This document shows positions 43,684 to 53,284 of a stretch of 64,000 nucleotides of DNA, in pieces (positions within the stretch are counted from its first letter, which is position 1; every line of letters starts with the position of its first letter). Origin of the DNA: Bradyrhizobiaceae bacterium (GTDB lineage: Bacteria; Bacteroidota; Ignavibacteria; Kapaibacteriales; Kapaibacteriaceae); the NCBI GenBank assembly GCA_024103135.1, contig JAGFIZ010000122.1, positions 1-64,000 of the forward strand. The letters run 5' to 3'. Both the position numbers and the translations under genes were made by a program. The notes beneath the pieces were generated by a model. That model was not told the DNA's origin. It was given only the letters and a program-made list of their open reading frames with translations, and did not search any database.

Positions 43684-44610
43684 CTACACCAGTAACAGTG
43701 TTTGCCAGGCCTCGTCAATCATGCCATTGCGAATGAAGGCCTGAGCAATTCTATGTCGCATCAATTCCGTCCGAAGTGCCGGTCGCTGCATCATGGCAAA
43801 CAGCGCACCCATGGGATTCCCTGCAGCTAACTCAATCTCAATTGAGTCGGCCTTAAACTCTTCGGGGAACTGAGGAAAGCTACCATCTAGCATCGGCAGG
43901 ATTGGCACATAGGCCAGTTGAGCTAGGTCGTTACCAGTAAGGACTGGACTGTGAAGGATGTGTTCGGGCAAACCATCGAAGCCAATCGGTTGGTGACTTG
44001 GTTGCACGGCTTTGAATAAGGAATTGGCTCTTGAGTACCAGGATTGGCCCATACGTCCAACAAGATCCATCCTTGCGGGATCGATATTCCCTGCTTCGTC
44101 CAGTACACTGTCCGCAACATGAAAAGCCACCACCTCAAGCATCATCAGATTGCCGTTGCCGCCAATGTCTCTTCGAAGTTCAATGTTCTGAATCAGCTTG
44201 CATTCCAAAGCATACGGACTTTCGGCAACGAAGGGCACGGAGACGATCGAAGATTTTGCTTCGGTAAAGCCGGCCTTATGATATTCATTAACCGAGGCAG
44301 GGTAGGGGGCTGATGTAATATTCACCCGATGGACCATGGAGTAGGTTACGGCGCTAATGGTGCACTCCTGCGTAGCCAGGATGTTTAGTAACGTGTCCTT
44401 TGCCAGACCCGACTTTGCACCAATGGCTGGACCAATGGCAACAATCGGTGGGCGGCTCGAATAGGCGTTGAAGAACGAGAATGGTGCTAGGTTGACCTGG
44501 CCTTCTGAGTCAGCCGACGTGACAAAGGCAATGGGCCTTGGTGCCACGCCACCCAAGAGTAGTTGATGACGTTCGCGGTGTCCGAGGTCTGCAGGAAAGA
44601 TCGTTTTCAT
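43684..44610 (-). CDS. flavin reductase family protein (FMN-binding split barrel)
   Basis: A 308-residue protein whose first 200 or so residues match the flavin-reductase split-barrel family: GGVAPRPIAFVTSADSEGQVNLAPFSFFNAYSSRPPIVAIGP, then TISAVTYSMVHRVNITSAPYP and GFTEAKSSIVSVPFVAESPYALECKLI. It would bind FMN and reduce it or a quinone-like substrate. A C-terminal extension of about 100 residues (ELAGNPMGALFAMMQRPAL onward) is outside the core. It converges on the biotin carrier gene with a 23-bp gap. Confidence 0.88.
   Translation of the reverse strand: MKTIFPADLGHRERHQLLLGGVAPRPIAFVTSADSEGQVNLAPFSFFNAYSSRPPIVAIGPAIGAKSGLAKDTLLNILATQECTISAVTYSMVHRVNITSAPYPASVNEYHKAGFTEAKSSIVSVPFVAESPYALECKLIQNIELRRDIGGNGNLMMLEVVAFHVADSVLDEAGNIDPARMDLVGRMGQSWYSRANSLFKAVQPSHQPIGFDGLPEHILHSPVLTGNDLAQLAYVPILPMLDGSFPQFPEEFKADSIEIELAAGNPMGALFAMMQRPALRTELMRHRIAQAFIRNGMIDEAWQTLLLV
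44304..44311 (+). repeat. AGGGGGCT octamer inside the flavin reductase gene
   Basis: A copy inside the minus-strand reading frame, about 300 bases from the start codon, encoding part of ITSAPYP. It is read as AGCCCCCT on the coding strand. Confidence 0.75.
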
Positions 44611-44644
44611 CTTGCAAAGTTCGAAAGTCAGTGGCAGATACCAA

Positions 44645-44672
44645 TTGTGGCATAGGTCACGATGTATATTTG
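44645..44672 (+). promoter_or_regulatory. promoter of the peptide ABC importer operon
   Basis: TTG (44645-44647), 17 bases, then exact TATATTTG (44665-44672). Transcription would start near 44677, about 27 bases before the ATG at 44704. This rules out the upstream in-frame ATG at 44662 as translation start. Confidence 0.65.
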
Positions 44673-44703
44673 CCCCGATATATCACAGAACTCAGGGACA
44701 TCC

Positions 44704-46680
44704 ATGCTACTCGAACGTCGCACGTTTAAGTCTGTACCGATTACATCGTTTCTTCTCACGGCAATTGTATCGCTTTCCTTGATGGTAGTGGGTTGTGGAA
44801 GGAAGGAAAATGCAGAGAATGTTAGCTCGGCTGCCACACCATGGCACAAGGTCGACACGCCACCGGGTGCTGATCCATCCGTGCCCGACTCCTTGGGAGG
44901 CAACGGCTTTGAGGCCATTGCTCAGCAATTGGGCTTCCAAACGTATACGATGACGGACGAAGACAAGCGGCTGCTTGACTTCGAAGTGCATAAGGGAGGT
45001 CAGATTTCTACAACCATCTCGCGATTCCCTCTGTCGTTCCGTCCCTTCTTCTTTGGTCCAAACGCCAACTTTACCGAAAACAGCCACATTACATCACTTT
45101 GCTACGAGTCACTGATCGGCGTTCACCCAACGACGCTCGACTTCGTGCCAAGTCTGGCGTCGCATTGGAAGATTTCTGAAGACAAGATGACGTTTACCTT
45201 CAGAATCGATCCCAATGCTCGCTTTGCCGATGGCAAGCGCGTTACGGCAGAGGACGTAGTCGAAACCTTCCGACTAATCATGGACGAGAGTTTGCAAAGC
45301 CCATCAATGCAGATTTCGTTCGGTCGGTACGACGCTCCAGTAGCACTCAGCAAGTACCTGGTCAAGGTTACCTGTAAGGAAAAGAATTGGCGCAATTTCC
45401 TCACCTTTGGTGCTGGCTTTCCAGTCCTTCAGGCAGACGAGTTGAAGGGAATTACCGGTAGGGAATTCGTGGACAAGTACCAGTTCAATTCGCCAATTGG
45501 CAGCGGTCCGTACATCATTCTTTCAGAAGATGTCAAGAAGCAGGAGTCGTACAAGTTCACTCGCCGCACCGATTATTGGGCAATCGACAAGCCCATGAAT
45601 GCCAAGGGCAATAACTTCGACAAGTTGGTCTTCAACGTGGTCAAGGACAACCCAACCATTGAGTACGAAAAGTACAAGCTCGGCGAGTCTGATTACCTCT
45701 GGTTCACATCCCGTACAACAGAGAAGTGGGTTGCCGACACGACCTATGATGCGTTAAAGAACAACTGGGTCAAGAAGTATCGGATCTTTACCAAGGGACC
45801 AGCTGGAACGTATGGCTACTTCTTCAACTTGCGCAAGGAGCCATTCAACGACATCCGTGTTCGTAAGGCCTTTGCTATGCTGTTGGATCGCACCAGTATT
45901 ATCGACAAGATCCTGCTCGGTGAATACGAACCGTTGTATTCCTTCTACGGTAACAGCGTCTATGAAAACCCCAACTGTCCAAAGGTCAACTTCGATCCTA
46001 AGCAGGCAGCTGCTCTGTTAGCGGAAGCAGGCTGGAAGACGCGGAATGCTGACGGTTTCCTGACCAAGAACGGAAAGCCATTTGTGGTCGAGCTAGGCAT
46101 TATTAAGCCACTCGAGGCCTACGTAACACCATACAAGGAAACGCTAAAGGAAGCTGGTATCGACCTGCGCATCAAGTTTGTTGACGGCAATACGCTGTCA
46201 CAGAACATGATGGAGCGCAACTTCTCACTGGCCATCGGCAATTATGGTGGTCTTACGTTCCCGAATCCAGAAACATCACTATCGTCGGAACTGGCAGATA
46301 AGAACGACAACAACAACGTGTGGGGCTACAAGAACGCACGTGTTGATGAAATCATCAAGCAGTATGCTGTCGAGTTCGATCAAGCAAAGCGTGTCCAGAT
46401 GATCCGTGAACTTGATGGAATTGTAAACAACGACTACATCATCGCCTACTGGTGGAAGCCCAAGGGCATTCGTCTAGCCGTATGGGATAAGTTCGGTATG
46501 CCTCCAGGACGATTGAGCACGAACACACAAGTTGGTGACCATGACCTAGCTATTATGACGGGCTGGTGGATCGATCCTGCGAAGGAGAAGGCGCTGATGG
46601 ATGCCAAGAATAACAAGAAGGCCCTACCAGGTGACCACAACGTTATCGTTGATACCTACTGGCGGGATTACGGTAAGTAA
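44704..46680 (+). CDS. peptide ABC transporter substrate-binding lipoprotein (SBP family 5)
   Basis: A 658-residue solute-binding protein with a lipoprotein signal ending SLMVVGC. The family 5 fold is clear: ISTTISRFPLSFRPF, SLCYESLIGVHPTTLDFVPSLASHWKISEDKMTFTFRIDPNARFADGKRVTAEDVVETFRLIM, GSGPYII, FNDIRVRKAFAMLLDR, and WGYKNARVDEIIKQYAVEFD. The last block and overall length resemble YejA/OppA-type oligopeptide binders. It delivers peptides to the two permeases that follow and begins a five-gene operon. Confidence 0.92.
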   Translation: MLLERRTFKSVPITSFLLTAIVSLSLMVVGCGRKENAENVSSAATPWHKVDTPPGADPSVPDSLGGNGFEAIAQQLGFQTYTMTDEDKRLLDFEVHKGGQISTTISRFPLSFRPFFFGPNANFTENSHITSLCYESLIGVHPTTLDFVPSLASHWKISEDKMTFTFRIDPNARFADGKRVTAEDVVETFRLIMDESLQSPSMQISFGRYDAPVALSKYLVKVTCKEKNWRNFLTFGAGFPVLQADELKGITGREFVDKYQFNSPIGSGPYIILSEDVKKQESYKFTRRTDYWAIDKPMNAKGNNFDKLVFNVVKDNPTIEYEKYKLGESDYLWFTSRTTEKWVADTTYDALKNNWVKKYRIFTKGPAGTYGYFFNLRKEPFNDIRVRKAFAMLLDRTSIIDKILLGEYEPLYSFYGNSVYENPNCPKVNFDPKQAAALLAEAGWKTRNADGFLTKNGKPFVVELGIIKPLEAYVTPYKETLKEAGIDLRIKFVDGNTLSQNMMERNFSLAIGNYGGLTFPNPETSLSSELADKNDNNNVWGYKNARVDEIIKQYAVEFDQAKRVQMIRELDGIVNNDYIIAYWWKPKGIRLAVWDKFGMPPGRLSTNTQVGDHDLAIMTGWWIDPAKEKALMDAKNNKKALPGDHNVIVDTYWRDYGK

Positions 46681-46706
46681 GCGAAGTACTAACTAGATAG
46701 GTATCC

Positions 46707-47948
46707 ATGGTCACGTACATCATTCGTCGACTGTTGCTAGCAATACCAACCTTCTTTGGTTGTACGCTCGTCGTCTTTACCATCGTACAGCTTGCTCCAG
46801 GCGGACCTTTCGAACAGCAAGTTCGGCAGCTTAAGATGTCCGCCGGCGAGCGCGGCACCGTTGGCGGTGTTGCCTCGTCTGGCGAGCAGACAATACCACC
46901 GCGAGCACTTGAAGAGCTTAAACGGTACTATCAATACGACAAGCCGACCTGGGAGCGATACCTATGCTGGCTTGGTGCATGGCCAAGAGAAGTAGACCAT
47001 TACACTGTACAAATCGGCGAAGAACGACTAGTCGGTAGCGGAGCAAAGATTACCGTTCGTAAGACTCAGAACGGTCTGGAAGTCTTTGAAGGTACTTCCG
47101 ACAAGATTGCTGATGGGTGGTTTTGCGCGTCAACAAAACTCAGCGACGGGACTACTAACACCTATGTATTCCGGAAGGAGATATCCGGCATACTACAGGG
47201 CAACTTTGGCAAGTCGAAAGACTATGGCGAACCCGTTATGGATTTGGTGAAGCAACGCCTTCCCATATCCATTCAGTTCGGCCTCGTTGGCTTTATCATC
47301 AGCTACGTTGTGGCGTTCAATCTTGGCGTCCAGAAGGCCTTACGTCATAAGTCGTTCTTTGACGTTTCCTCCTCGTTCTTTGTCGTAGCCATAAACTCAC
47401 TCCCTGGTTGGGCACTCGGTGCGCTCCTACTCATGTTCTTTGCCACACAGGCGTACTGGCCTCTACTACCGTTGGGCAACATTCAAAGTGGCGACTACGA
47501 TATGCTAGAGATCGGTTCGAAAATCGTTGATCGTGCTAGCCATTTCATCCTCCCAACCATTGCCTATAGTGTTGCTGGCATTGCATCGCTGACCATGCTC
47601 ATGAAGAACTCTCTCCTCGAGAATCTTGGCATGGATTATGTGCGAACCGCTTTTGCAAAGGGGCTGAAGGAGCAGCGGGTAGTTTGGTACCACGCTCTTA
47701 GAAACTCGATCATTCCGCTTGCATCAAGAGCCGGATTCATCATTGCCGTGTTCCTTGGTGCTTCATACCTGATCGAGTTTGTGTTTAACATTGATGGACT
47801 TGGTCGGCTTTCCTATATGTCGATCCTCTCGCGTGATTACACGGTCGTGTTTGCCTTTACGGTGATCAATGTGGCTACGCTCCTCATTGGCAACCTACTG
47901 TCGGACATTATCCTTGCTATTGTTGATCCACGAATTCGCTTCAGGTAA
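46707..47948 (+). CDS. ABC transporter permease, YejB/OppB type
   Basis: A 413-residue permease. It starts with TM1 (YIIRRLLLAIPTFFGCTLVVFTIVQLAPGGPFEQQ), as in YejB/DppB. A periplasmic insertion of about 150 residues separates it from TM2 (about residues 40-190, including KRYYQYDKPTWERYLCWLG and GILQGNFGKS). The remaining helices include the EAA-like coupling segment MDYVRTAFAKGLKEQRVVWYHALRNSIIP. It is longer than enterobacterial YejB. It pairs with the following permease. Confidence 0.92.
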   Translation: MVTYIIRRLLLAIPTFFGCTLVVFTIVQLAPGGPFEQQVRQLKMSAGERGTVGGVASSGEQTIPPRALEELKRYYQYDKPTWERYLCWLGAWPREVDHYTVQIGEERLVGSGAKITVRKTQNGLEVFEGTSDKIADGWFCASTKLSDGTTNTYVFRKEISGILQGNFGKSKDYGEPVMDLVKQRLPISIQFGLVGFIISYVVAFNLGVQKALRHKSFFDVSSSFFVVAINSLPGWALGALLLMFFATQAYWPLLPLGNIQSGDYDMLEIGSKIVDRASHFILPTIAYSVAGIASLTMLMKNSLLENLGMDYVRTAFAKGLKEQRVVWYHALRNSIIPLASRAGFIIAVFLGASYLIEFVFNIDGLGRLSYMSILSRDYTVVFAFTVINVATLLIGNLLSDIILAIVDPRIRFR

Positions 47949-47950
47949 CG

Positions 47951-49066
47951 ATGTTCGGAAAACGAAAAAACAAGACCAAGGACGCTGCGCCTCAAACGCT
48001 CTTCCAGCGCCGATGGAAGAAGTTCAAATCGTTAAAACGTGGGTACATCTCACTCATCGTCATTACGACTGCTTATGCACTAAGCTGGTTGTTACCACTA
48101 CTGGTAAACGGTACCGCTCTCGTCGTGCATTACAATGGCGAGACCTACTTCCCTGCATTTAGGGAGTTGGTGGGAATGTCGTACTTCCATTCAAAGGAAG
48201 ACTTCGGACAGAAGGGGACTCCTGGCGAAGTCAATTACCGTCAGTTGCAGCGTGAGTTCGAGCAACAGGGTGGTGGAAACTGGGTGATCATGCCGCTGTA
48301 CCCCTATGGGCCAATCGAAGACATTAACATTGATGGCAACAAGCAATTCCTCGGTCCACTTGAAGCAGACCTAGCAGGCGGTATTCGTGCCTTCGGAACG
48401 GATGACCGCGGTCGAGATGTCTTTGCCCGCATGGCCTACGGCTTTAATGTAAGCTTGAGCTTTGCCCTGTGCCTTGCCTTTCTCGAGTACCTCATTGGTC
48501 TACCCATTGGGATGATGAGCGGATACTTTGGAGGGTGGTTCGATACTATACTTCAGCGGTTTATCGAGATATGGAGCACGCTACCCATGCTATTCATCAT
48601 CATCATTGTGGTGAGCTTGATGCAGCCCAGCTTTATACTCCTGGTGCTGCTCTTGTCCATTACGACGTGGATAGGAATATGCTGGCTTATGCGTGCGGAG
48701 TATCTACGCGAGAAGAGCAAGGATTACGTGGCTGCAGCAATTAGCATTGGAGTACCCACACGGAAGATTCTCTTCAAACACATTCTCCCCAATAGCTTGG
48801 TGCCCATCATCACCTACTTCCCATTCGCAGTGGTTGCTGGAATTGGAGCATTGGTGAGTCTGGACTTCCTGGGCTTCGGTCTTGCACCTCCAACACCATC
48901 GTGGGGCGAGATGGTTCACCTTGGTCTGGAGAACATTACAACTGACAAATGGTGGCTTGTTGTTGCACCCCTTACGGCAATGTTTACGACCCTCTTGCTT
49001 ACCGTGTTCGTAGGTGAGAGTGTGCGTGAAGCTTTTGACCCTAAGGTCTTCTCGCGATTACGATAG
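47951..49066 (+). CDS. ABC transporter permease, YejE/OppC type
   Basis: A 371-residue permease starting 2 bases after its partner. A basic cytoplasmic N-terminus precedes TM1. Its periplasmic segment contains VHYNGETYFPAFRELVG and GTDDRGRDVFARMAYGFNVS, both characteristic of YejE-like permeases. The EAA-like motif is EYLREKSKDYVAAAISIGVPTRKILFKHILPNSLVPI. The end of the coding sequence overlaps an AGCCCCCT copy. Confidence 0.92.
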   Translation: MFGKRKNKTKDAAPQTLFQRRWKKFKSLKRGYISLIVITTAYALSWLLPLLVNGTALVVHYNGETYFPAFRELVGMSYFHSKEDFGQKGTPGEVNYRQLQREFEQQGGGNWVIMPLYPYGPIEDINIDGNKQFLGPLEADLAGGIRAFGTDDRGRDVFARMAYGFNVSLSFALCLAFLEYLIGLPIGMMSGYFGGWFDTILQRFIEIWSTLPMLFIIIIVVSLMQPSFILLVLLLSITTWIGICWLMRAEYLREKSKDYVAAAISIGVPTRKILFKHILPNSLVPIITYFPFAVVAGIGALVSLDFLGFGLAPPTPSWGEMVHLGLENITTDKWWLVVAPLTAMFTTLLLTVFVGESVREAFDPKVFSRLR

Positions 49067-49072
49067 CCCCCT
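49065..49072 (+). repeat. AGCCCCCT octamer overlapping a stop codon
   Basis: The first two bases are the AG of the permease TAG stop codon; the rest lies in the 15-bp gap before the next ATG at 49082. It occupies the position where a Shine-Dalgarno sequence would normally sit, and no purine-rich SD is visible. Confidence 0.75.
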
Positions 49073-49081
49073 GACAACACC

Positions 49082-50086
49082 ATGGAACAACAAGAAATTC
49101 TTTTAGATGTAAAGGGACTGCGCACGTACTTCGATATCGAGGGAACGTGGGCAAAGGCCGTTGACGATGTGAGCTTCTCGATATACAAAGGCGAGGTGCT
49201 GGGCATCGTTGGGGAGTCGGGGAGTGGTAAATCGGTCACTGCCTTATCGCTTATGCGACTGATTCCCGATCCACCTGGTAGGATCATGGGTGGAGAGATC
49301 TTGTTCAAAGGACAGGACATCACCAAGCTTACGTATGAAGACATGTACACCATACGTGGCCGCGAGATAGCCATGATCTTTCAGGAGCCAATGACGAGTC
49401 TGAATCCAGTGTTTCGCATTGGAATGCAGATTGCAGAGGTTATCCAGACGCACAACAAGGTCTCTGAGAAAGAGGCCATGAATCAGGCAATCGAGATGCT
49501 CCGACTTGTTGGAATTCCAGACCCCGACAAGCGCATTCACGACTACCCACATCAGTTCTCCGGTGGCATGCGTCAGCGTGTGATGATTGCCATTGCCTTG
49601 GCCTGCAACCCATCGCTGTTGATTGCTGATGAACCAACCACAGCATTGGACGTAACCATTCAGGCGCAGATCCTGGAGTTGATGCTTGAGCTCAAGGTAA
49701 AGCGCAAGGATGCTGCCATCGTGCTCATTACGCACGACCTTGCAGTAGTTGCCGAAATGTGTCAGCGTGTGATCGTGATGTACGGTGGCAAGATTCAAGA
49801 AGTGGCACCTGTCGACGAGCTGTTCAGAAACCCGCTACATCCATACACCAAGGGATTGCTCGCTTCGATACCACGTCCGGATAAGGAGCAAACAACACGT
49901 GAGCGTCTGCAAGCAATTCCGGGTAATGTGCCGAGCATCATGAACCTCCCAAAGGGATGCAAGTTCTGCACCCGTTGTTCGGTGAAAATCGACATCTGTG
50001 ATACCGTTGAACCAGAGCTCGTTGAAATCGTTCCAGGGCACTTTGTGCGTTGTCATTTAGTTAAGGGACAGGGGGCCGAAGCATGA
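49082..50086 (+). CDS. peptide ABC transporter ATP-binding protein (OppD/DppD type)
   Basis: A 334-residue ATPase. Walker A GESGSGKSVTALSLMRLI, Q-loop MIFQEPMTSLNPVFRIG, signature QFSGGMRQRVMIAIAL, Walker B LLIADEPTTALDVTIQAQIL, and H-loop LITHDLAV are complete. The C-terminal oligopeptide-transporter domain has HPYTKGLLASIPRPD and a cysteine cluster (KFCTRCSVKIDICD) that in DppD-type proteins binds an iron-sulphur cluster. It works with the two permeases upstream and overlaps the second ATPase by 4 bases. Confidence 0.94.
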   Translation: MEQQEILLDVKGLRTYFDIEGTWAKAVDDVSFSIYKGEVLGIVGESGSGKSVTALSLMRLIPDPPGRIMGGEILFKGQDITKLTYEDMYTIRGREIAMIFQEPMTSLNPVFRIGMQIAEVIQTHNKVSEKEAMNQAIEMLRLVGIPDPDKRIHDYPHQFSGGMRQRVMIAIALACNPSLLIADEPTTALDVTIQAQILELMLELKVKRKDAAIVLITHDLAVVAEMCQRVIVMYGGKIQEVAPVDELFRNPLHPYTKGLLASIPRPDKEQTTRERLQAIPGNVPSIMNLPKGCKFCTRCSVKIDICDTVEPELVEIVPGHFVRCHLVKGQGAEA

Positions 50087-51114
50087 GTGTCCACACTGAC
50101 GTAGAACAGGCAACGACACTGCTTGATGTCAAGGATCTTCACGTACACTTCCCAGTGTATGGCGGCATCATGCAACGAAAGGTAGCCGAAGTAAAGGCCG
50201 TTGATGGAGTCTCGTTCTCCATTCGCCGTGGTGAGACTCTTGGTCTTGTAGGTGAGAGTGGGTGCGGAAAGACCACCGTCGGAAGGGCCATCGTTCACGT
50301 GCTAAGGCACGTGTCACCCGACGTCCACCTTTCAGGTTCGATCAACTACGTCGACGCAGCAGGTAATACAACAGACCTGTTGAAGCTAAGCAAACAAGAG
50401 ATGCTCAAGCACCGCAGCTCTGTGCAGATGATCTTTCAGGACCCGTACTCGTCGTTGAATCAACGCATGTCGGTCAGGCAGATCGTTGGCGAACCACTGG
50501 AGATTCACGCAAAGGGCATGTCGTCCAAGGACATTGACGAAGCAGTTAAAGGTCTTCTCCAGAAGGTGGGTCTGCAACCAGAGTACTCTGCGCGTTTCCC
50601 TCACGAGTTTAGTGGTGGACAGCGTCAACGCATCGGCATTGCACGTGCCTTGGCTACGAAACCAGATCTAATTGTTTGCGACGAACCAGTGTCGGCTCTT
50701 GACGTATCGGTCCAGGCGCAGGTGATCAACCTGATGGACGACCTACGCAATGAGTTCGGTTTGTCGTACCTCTTTATCGCACATGACTTGAGTGTGGTCT
50801 ATCACATCTCGCAACGTATTGCCGTGATGTATCTCGGGAACATCGTTGAGATTGGCACATCGGACCAGGTGTACTTCAATCCTACACACCCATACACAAA
50901 GTCGCTGATTTCCGCAGTGCCAGAGCCTGATCCTACACGCAAGGACAAACAGCGCATTGTGTTGCAGGGCGATATTCCAACACCACGAAACAAGCCCTCT
51001 GGCTGTGGCTTCCGTACGCGATGTCCGATAGCTAGGCCTGAATGTGCGACCTTCACACCTGTGCTTGAGCCAAAGGCCAGTGGTGCCGTGGTTGCATGTC
51101 CGTTCGTTGACTAG
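50083..51114 (+). CDS. peptide ABC transporter ATP-binding protein (OppF/DppF type)
   Basis: A 343-residue ATPase. Walker [20 protein letters not shown]-loop [19 protein letters not shown], signature [16 protein letters not shown], Walker [20 protein letters not shown]-loop [13 protein letters not shown], and the C-terminal [16 protein letters not shown] with [15 protein letters not shown]. In enterobacterial Yej systems the two ATPases are fused in YejF; here they are separate genes. It is the last gene of the importer operon. Confidence 0.94.
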   Translation: MSVHTDVEQATTLLDVKDLHVHFPVYGGIMQRKVAEVKAVDGVSFSIRRGETLGLVGESGCGKTTVGRAIVHVLRHVSPDVHLSGSINYVDAAGNTTDLLKLSKQEMLKHRSSVQMIFQDPYSSLNQRMSVRQIVGEPLEIHAKGMSSKDIDEAVKGLLQKVGLQPEYSARFPHEFSGGQRQRIGIARALATKPDLIVCDEPVSALDVSVQAQVINLMDDLRNEFGLSYLFIAHDLSVVYHISQRIAVMYLGNIVEIGTSDQVYFNPTHPYTKSLISAVPEPDPTRKDKQRIVLQGDIPTPRNKPSGCGFRTRCPIARPECATFTPVLEPKASGAVVACPFVD

Positions 51115-51151
51115 GCTTAACGCCTAAATTCTACCATAATGCTCCGCACAA

Positions 51152-51169
51152 ACTCCTAACACTAGGAGT
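51152..51169. terminator. possible terminator between convergent genes
   Basis: A perfect 7-bp hairpin, ACTCCTA (51152-51158) with TAGGAGT (51163-51169) and loop ACAC, in the 104-bp gap between the convergent ABC ATPase and TraB genes. No T tract follows on either strand, so termination here is only a suggestion. Confidence 0.35.
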
Positions 51170-51218
51170 CTACTAATCCATCGTGTGATGTAGTCACATT
51201 GTCGGGTTGCTTACACCC

Positions 51219-52163
51219 TTACTTGGGGAAGGCAATCCAGTCAACTCGGCTGCCGCCCTTTACCGGACGAACGGTGTACCCCTGCTTGGCTATCTCGGCA
51301 AGGATCCCTTGGGAGCCACCAAGATGGGCTGCACCGACGGCAATGAACGCCCCGCCAGACTCTAACGCCGAATGCAGACGGTTGATCATCCGCACGTTTC
51401 GTTCATCGTTGATCTTGAGCATGTAGCTTTCGACGCCGCTGAGACTGTCGACCAATCCAACGATATGTCCAACATCTTCCGTTGCATAGGCATGGATGAG
51501 TTCCGACATCATGGCATCGGACGAAGCATCATTCTCCAGTGCCTCAAGCAGAACATGTGGCGGCATGCTGTCCAGGACTGCAAGCTGTTCATCAATGCGT
51601 TCAATGCCATAGCAAGCGATACGATGGTTCTTGGCACGTTTCCACAGGAACTCATCAACGGACATCGGCGCCGTTGTCGGTAACGAATCCAGCATGAGCA
51701 AGCCAAGCAATGCACCTGGCTTGAGGTTCTCAGCAATGGGAGCCATGGCACCAAGACGTTCCTTTAGGGCCTTGCGAAGTCTTAGCAATTCGTCAGGCTT
51801 GAAATATGAAGCCAGTGTTTTCCCCTCCGGTAACATCATCTTTGATGCCATTGTCGTAAGGTCGCCCATACCTCTTGCAGAGTCCAAGTGCAACTCCGCA
51901 TAGAACGCTTTCGACTTGTCGAGCAGTTTCAGGACCGTGTCGCGCTGCTGAAACACCGTGATATCAGCAACGTGGATCGTGCCGAACACATAGCTCACAG
52001 CACCGGACGCTGACGTAACCTCCCATAGGAGTGAATTGTCTGTCCACCGCTGTTCCGAGTTTCCCTTGCTTGCCTGCGTAGAACTTCCACAGGCAATGAG
52101 ACACTGTACAAGAATGAGCGACGTTAATACGAACTTTGTCTTTCTGTCGAAACGAATCATCAT
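51219..52163 (-). CDS. TraB/GumN family lipoprotein
   Basis: A 314-residue protein with a lipoprotein signal (FVLTSLILVQCLIAC, lipidated Cys near 25) and the TraB/GumN fold: LLWEVTSASGAVSYVFGTIHVAD with the conserved GTIHVAD, KAFYAELHLD, and C-terminal SGGAFIAVGAAHLGGSQGI with GAAHLGG. Family members are thought to be metalloprotease-like; the biological role is unclear. It diverges from a TPR gene with only 3 bases between the two start codons. Confidence 0.9.
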   Translation of the reverse strand: MMIRFDRKTKFVLTSLILVQCLIACGSSTQASKGNSEQRWTDNSLLWEVTSASGAVSYVFGTIHVADITVFQQRDTVLKLLDKSKAFYAELHLDSARGMGDLTTMASKMMLPEGKTLASYFKPDELLRLRKALKERLGAMAPIAENLKPGALLGLLMLDSLPTTAPMSVDEFLWKRAKNHRIACYGIERIDEQLAVLDSMPPHVLLEALENDASSDAMMSELIHAYATEDVGHIVGLVDSLSGVESYMLKINDERNVRMINRLHSALESGGAFIAVGAAHLGGSQGILAEIAKQGYTVRPVKGGSRVDWIAFPK

Positions 52164-52166
52164 ACC

Positions 52167-53258
52167 ATGACTAAGCTGTTAAACATTGTTGCTTTGGTTA
52201 TTGTCTGCAGTCCCGTCCTTCAAGCACAGGACAAACTTGACACCGTGCATATCGAGCAGACCGTACGGGAAGCCGTAAAATACATGGATCGCAACCTTCC
52301 AACCGAGGCAATCCGAAAATGGGACGAGGCAATCCAATTGCGGCCGGGCTTTACCCAGTACAAATATGAACGAGCCATTTGCTTCATGATGCTCAAAGAT
52401 TATTCACAAGCCATCGAAGCACTCAAACCCATCTATCGAGATCCAAACCTCTTTGATCGCGGTTATCAGTTACTTGGGAATTGTTACGACTTTACCGACG
52501 ATACAGCAAAGGCACGGACCTACTACCGTGAAGGACTAGTCGCATGGCCGCAGTCGGGAAGACTACACTACGAAATGGGCAATGCTGCATTCCTTGACAA
52601 GGATGCGAAGGGGGCTTTGGACTGGTGGGTTAAAGGCACTAGGGTAGAGCCAGCCTTTGCTACCAATTATTACCAGATCTGCACTTCGTTTGCCAACACC
52701 CCATTTCGGTTCTGGGCGCTGTTCTATGGAGAGCTTTTCTTGAACATCGAACGTGCCACACATCGTACGTCGGAAGTAAGTGCACTCCTATTTGCTACGT
52801 GGAATGCCAGTTTGAAGCCGGGCACCGATGATCCGATCGTCATGGCATCAGAAGAGATGCTCAACGCCCCGTCGAAGCTTGGTAGTAACGTCATGAACTT
52901 TGCCACCGCCTACGAATACACCTTGGCTACCAGTCTGGTGGCTGCGCAGGTAAAAGGCCCCCTTCCAAAACTTACCATTGAACAGCTTGTAGATGTTCGG
53001 CTTACAGCCGTGCGGGCATGGAAGGAAGCTGGCTACGTGTCCAAATACCCCAACGATCTGTTGTCGTATCAGGTAACTATGCTTGATGCGGGGTGGCTGA
53101 CGGAGTATCTCTGGTGGTTGTATTCGTATGGCGACACGAAGGAGATGAACACATACTATCGCGAGAATGAGCAGCGCTATGATACCTTCCTGGGATGGTT
53201 TGGTGAACACCCGTTAGACATCACCCATCCGGTTTGCCTCGGATACCTTTGTCCTTAA
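52167..53258 (+). CDS. secreted TPR-repeat protein
   Basis: A 363-residue protein with a signal peptide (MTKLLNIVALVIVCSPVLQAQ) and TPR units in the first half (REAVKYMDRNLPTEAIRKWDEAIQLRP; ERAICFMMLKDYSQAIEALKPIYRDP; AKARTYYREGLVAWPQSGRLHYEMGNAAF). The C-terminal half is helical and Trp/Tyr-rich without an obvious family. Function unknown. GAACTTTG at 52131-52138, one mismatch from a -7 element, lies inside the divergent gene and could be its promoter. The octamer copy at 52609 encodes AKGALDW. Confidence 0.8.
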   Translation: MTKLLNIVALVIVCSPVLQAQDKLDTVHIEQTVREAVKYMDRNLPTEAIRKWDEAIQLRPGFTQYKYERAICFMMLKDYSQAIEALKPIYRDPNLFDRGYQLLGNCYDFTDDTAKARTYYREGLVAWPQSGRLHYEMGNAAFLDKDAKGALDWWVKGTRVEPAFATNYYQICTSFANTPFRFWALFYGELFLNIERATHRTSEVSALLFATWNASLKPGTDDPIVMASEEMLNAPSKLGSNVMNFATAYEYTLATSLVAAQVKGPLPKLTIEQLVDVRLTAVRAWKEAGYVSKYPNDLLSYQVTMLDAGWLTEYLWWLYSYGDTKEMNTYYRENEQRYDTFLGWFGEHPLDITHPVCLGYLCP

Positions 53259-53284
53259 CCCTTTGTACCGTATTTTTGTCAACT

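Noticed and set aside
49244-49798. Minus-strand open frame of 184 codons over the OppD-type ATPase
   Set aside because: Antisense shadow of a conserved ATPase gene with all motifs intact on the other strand.
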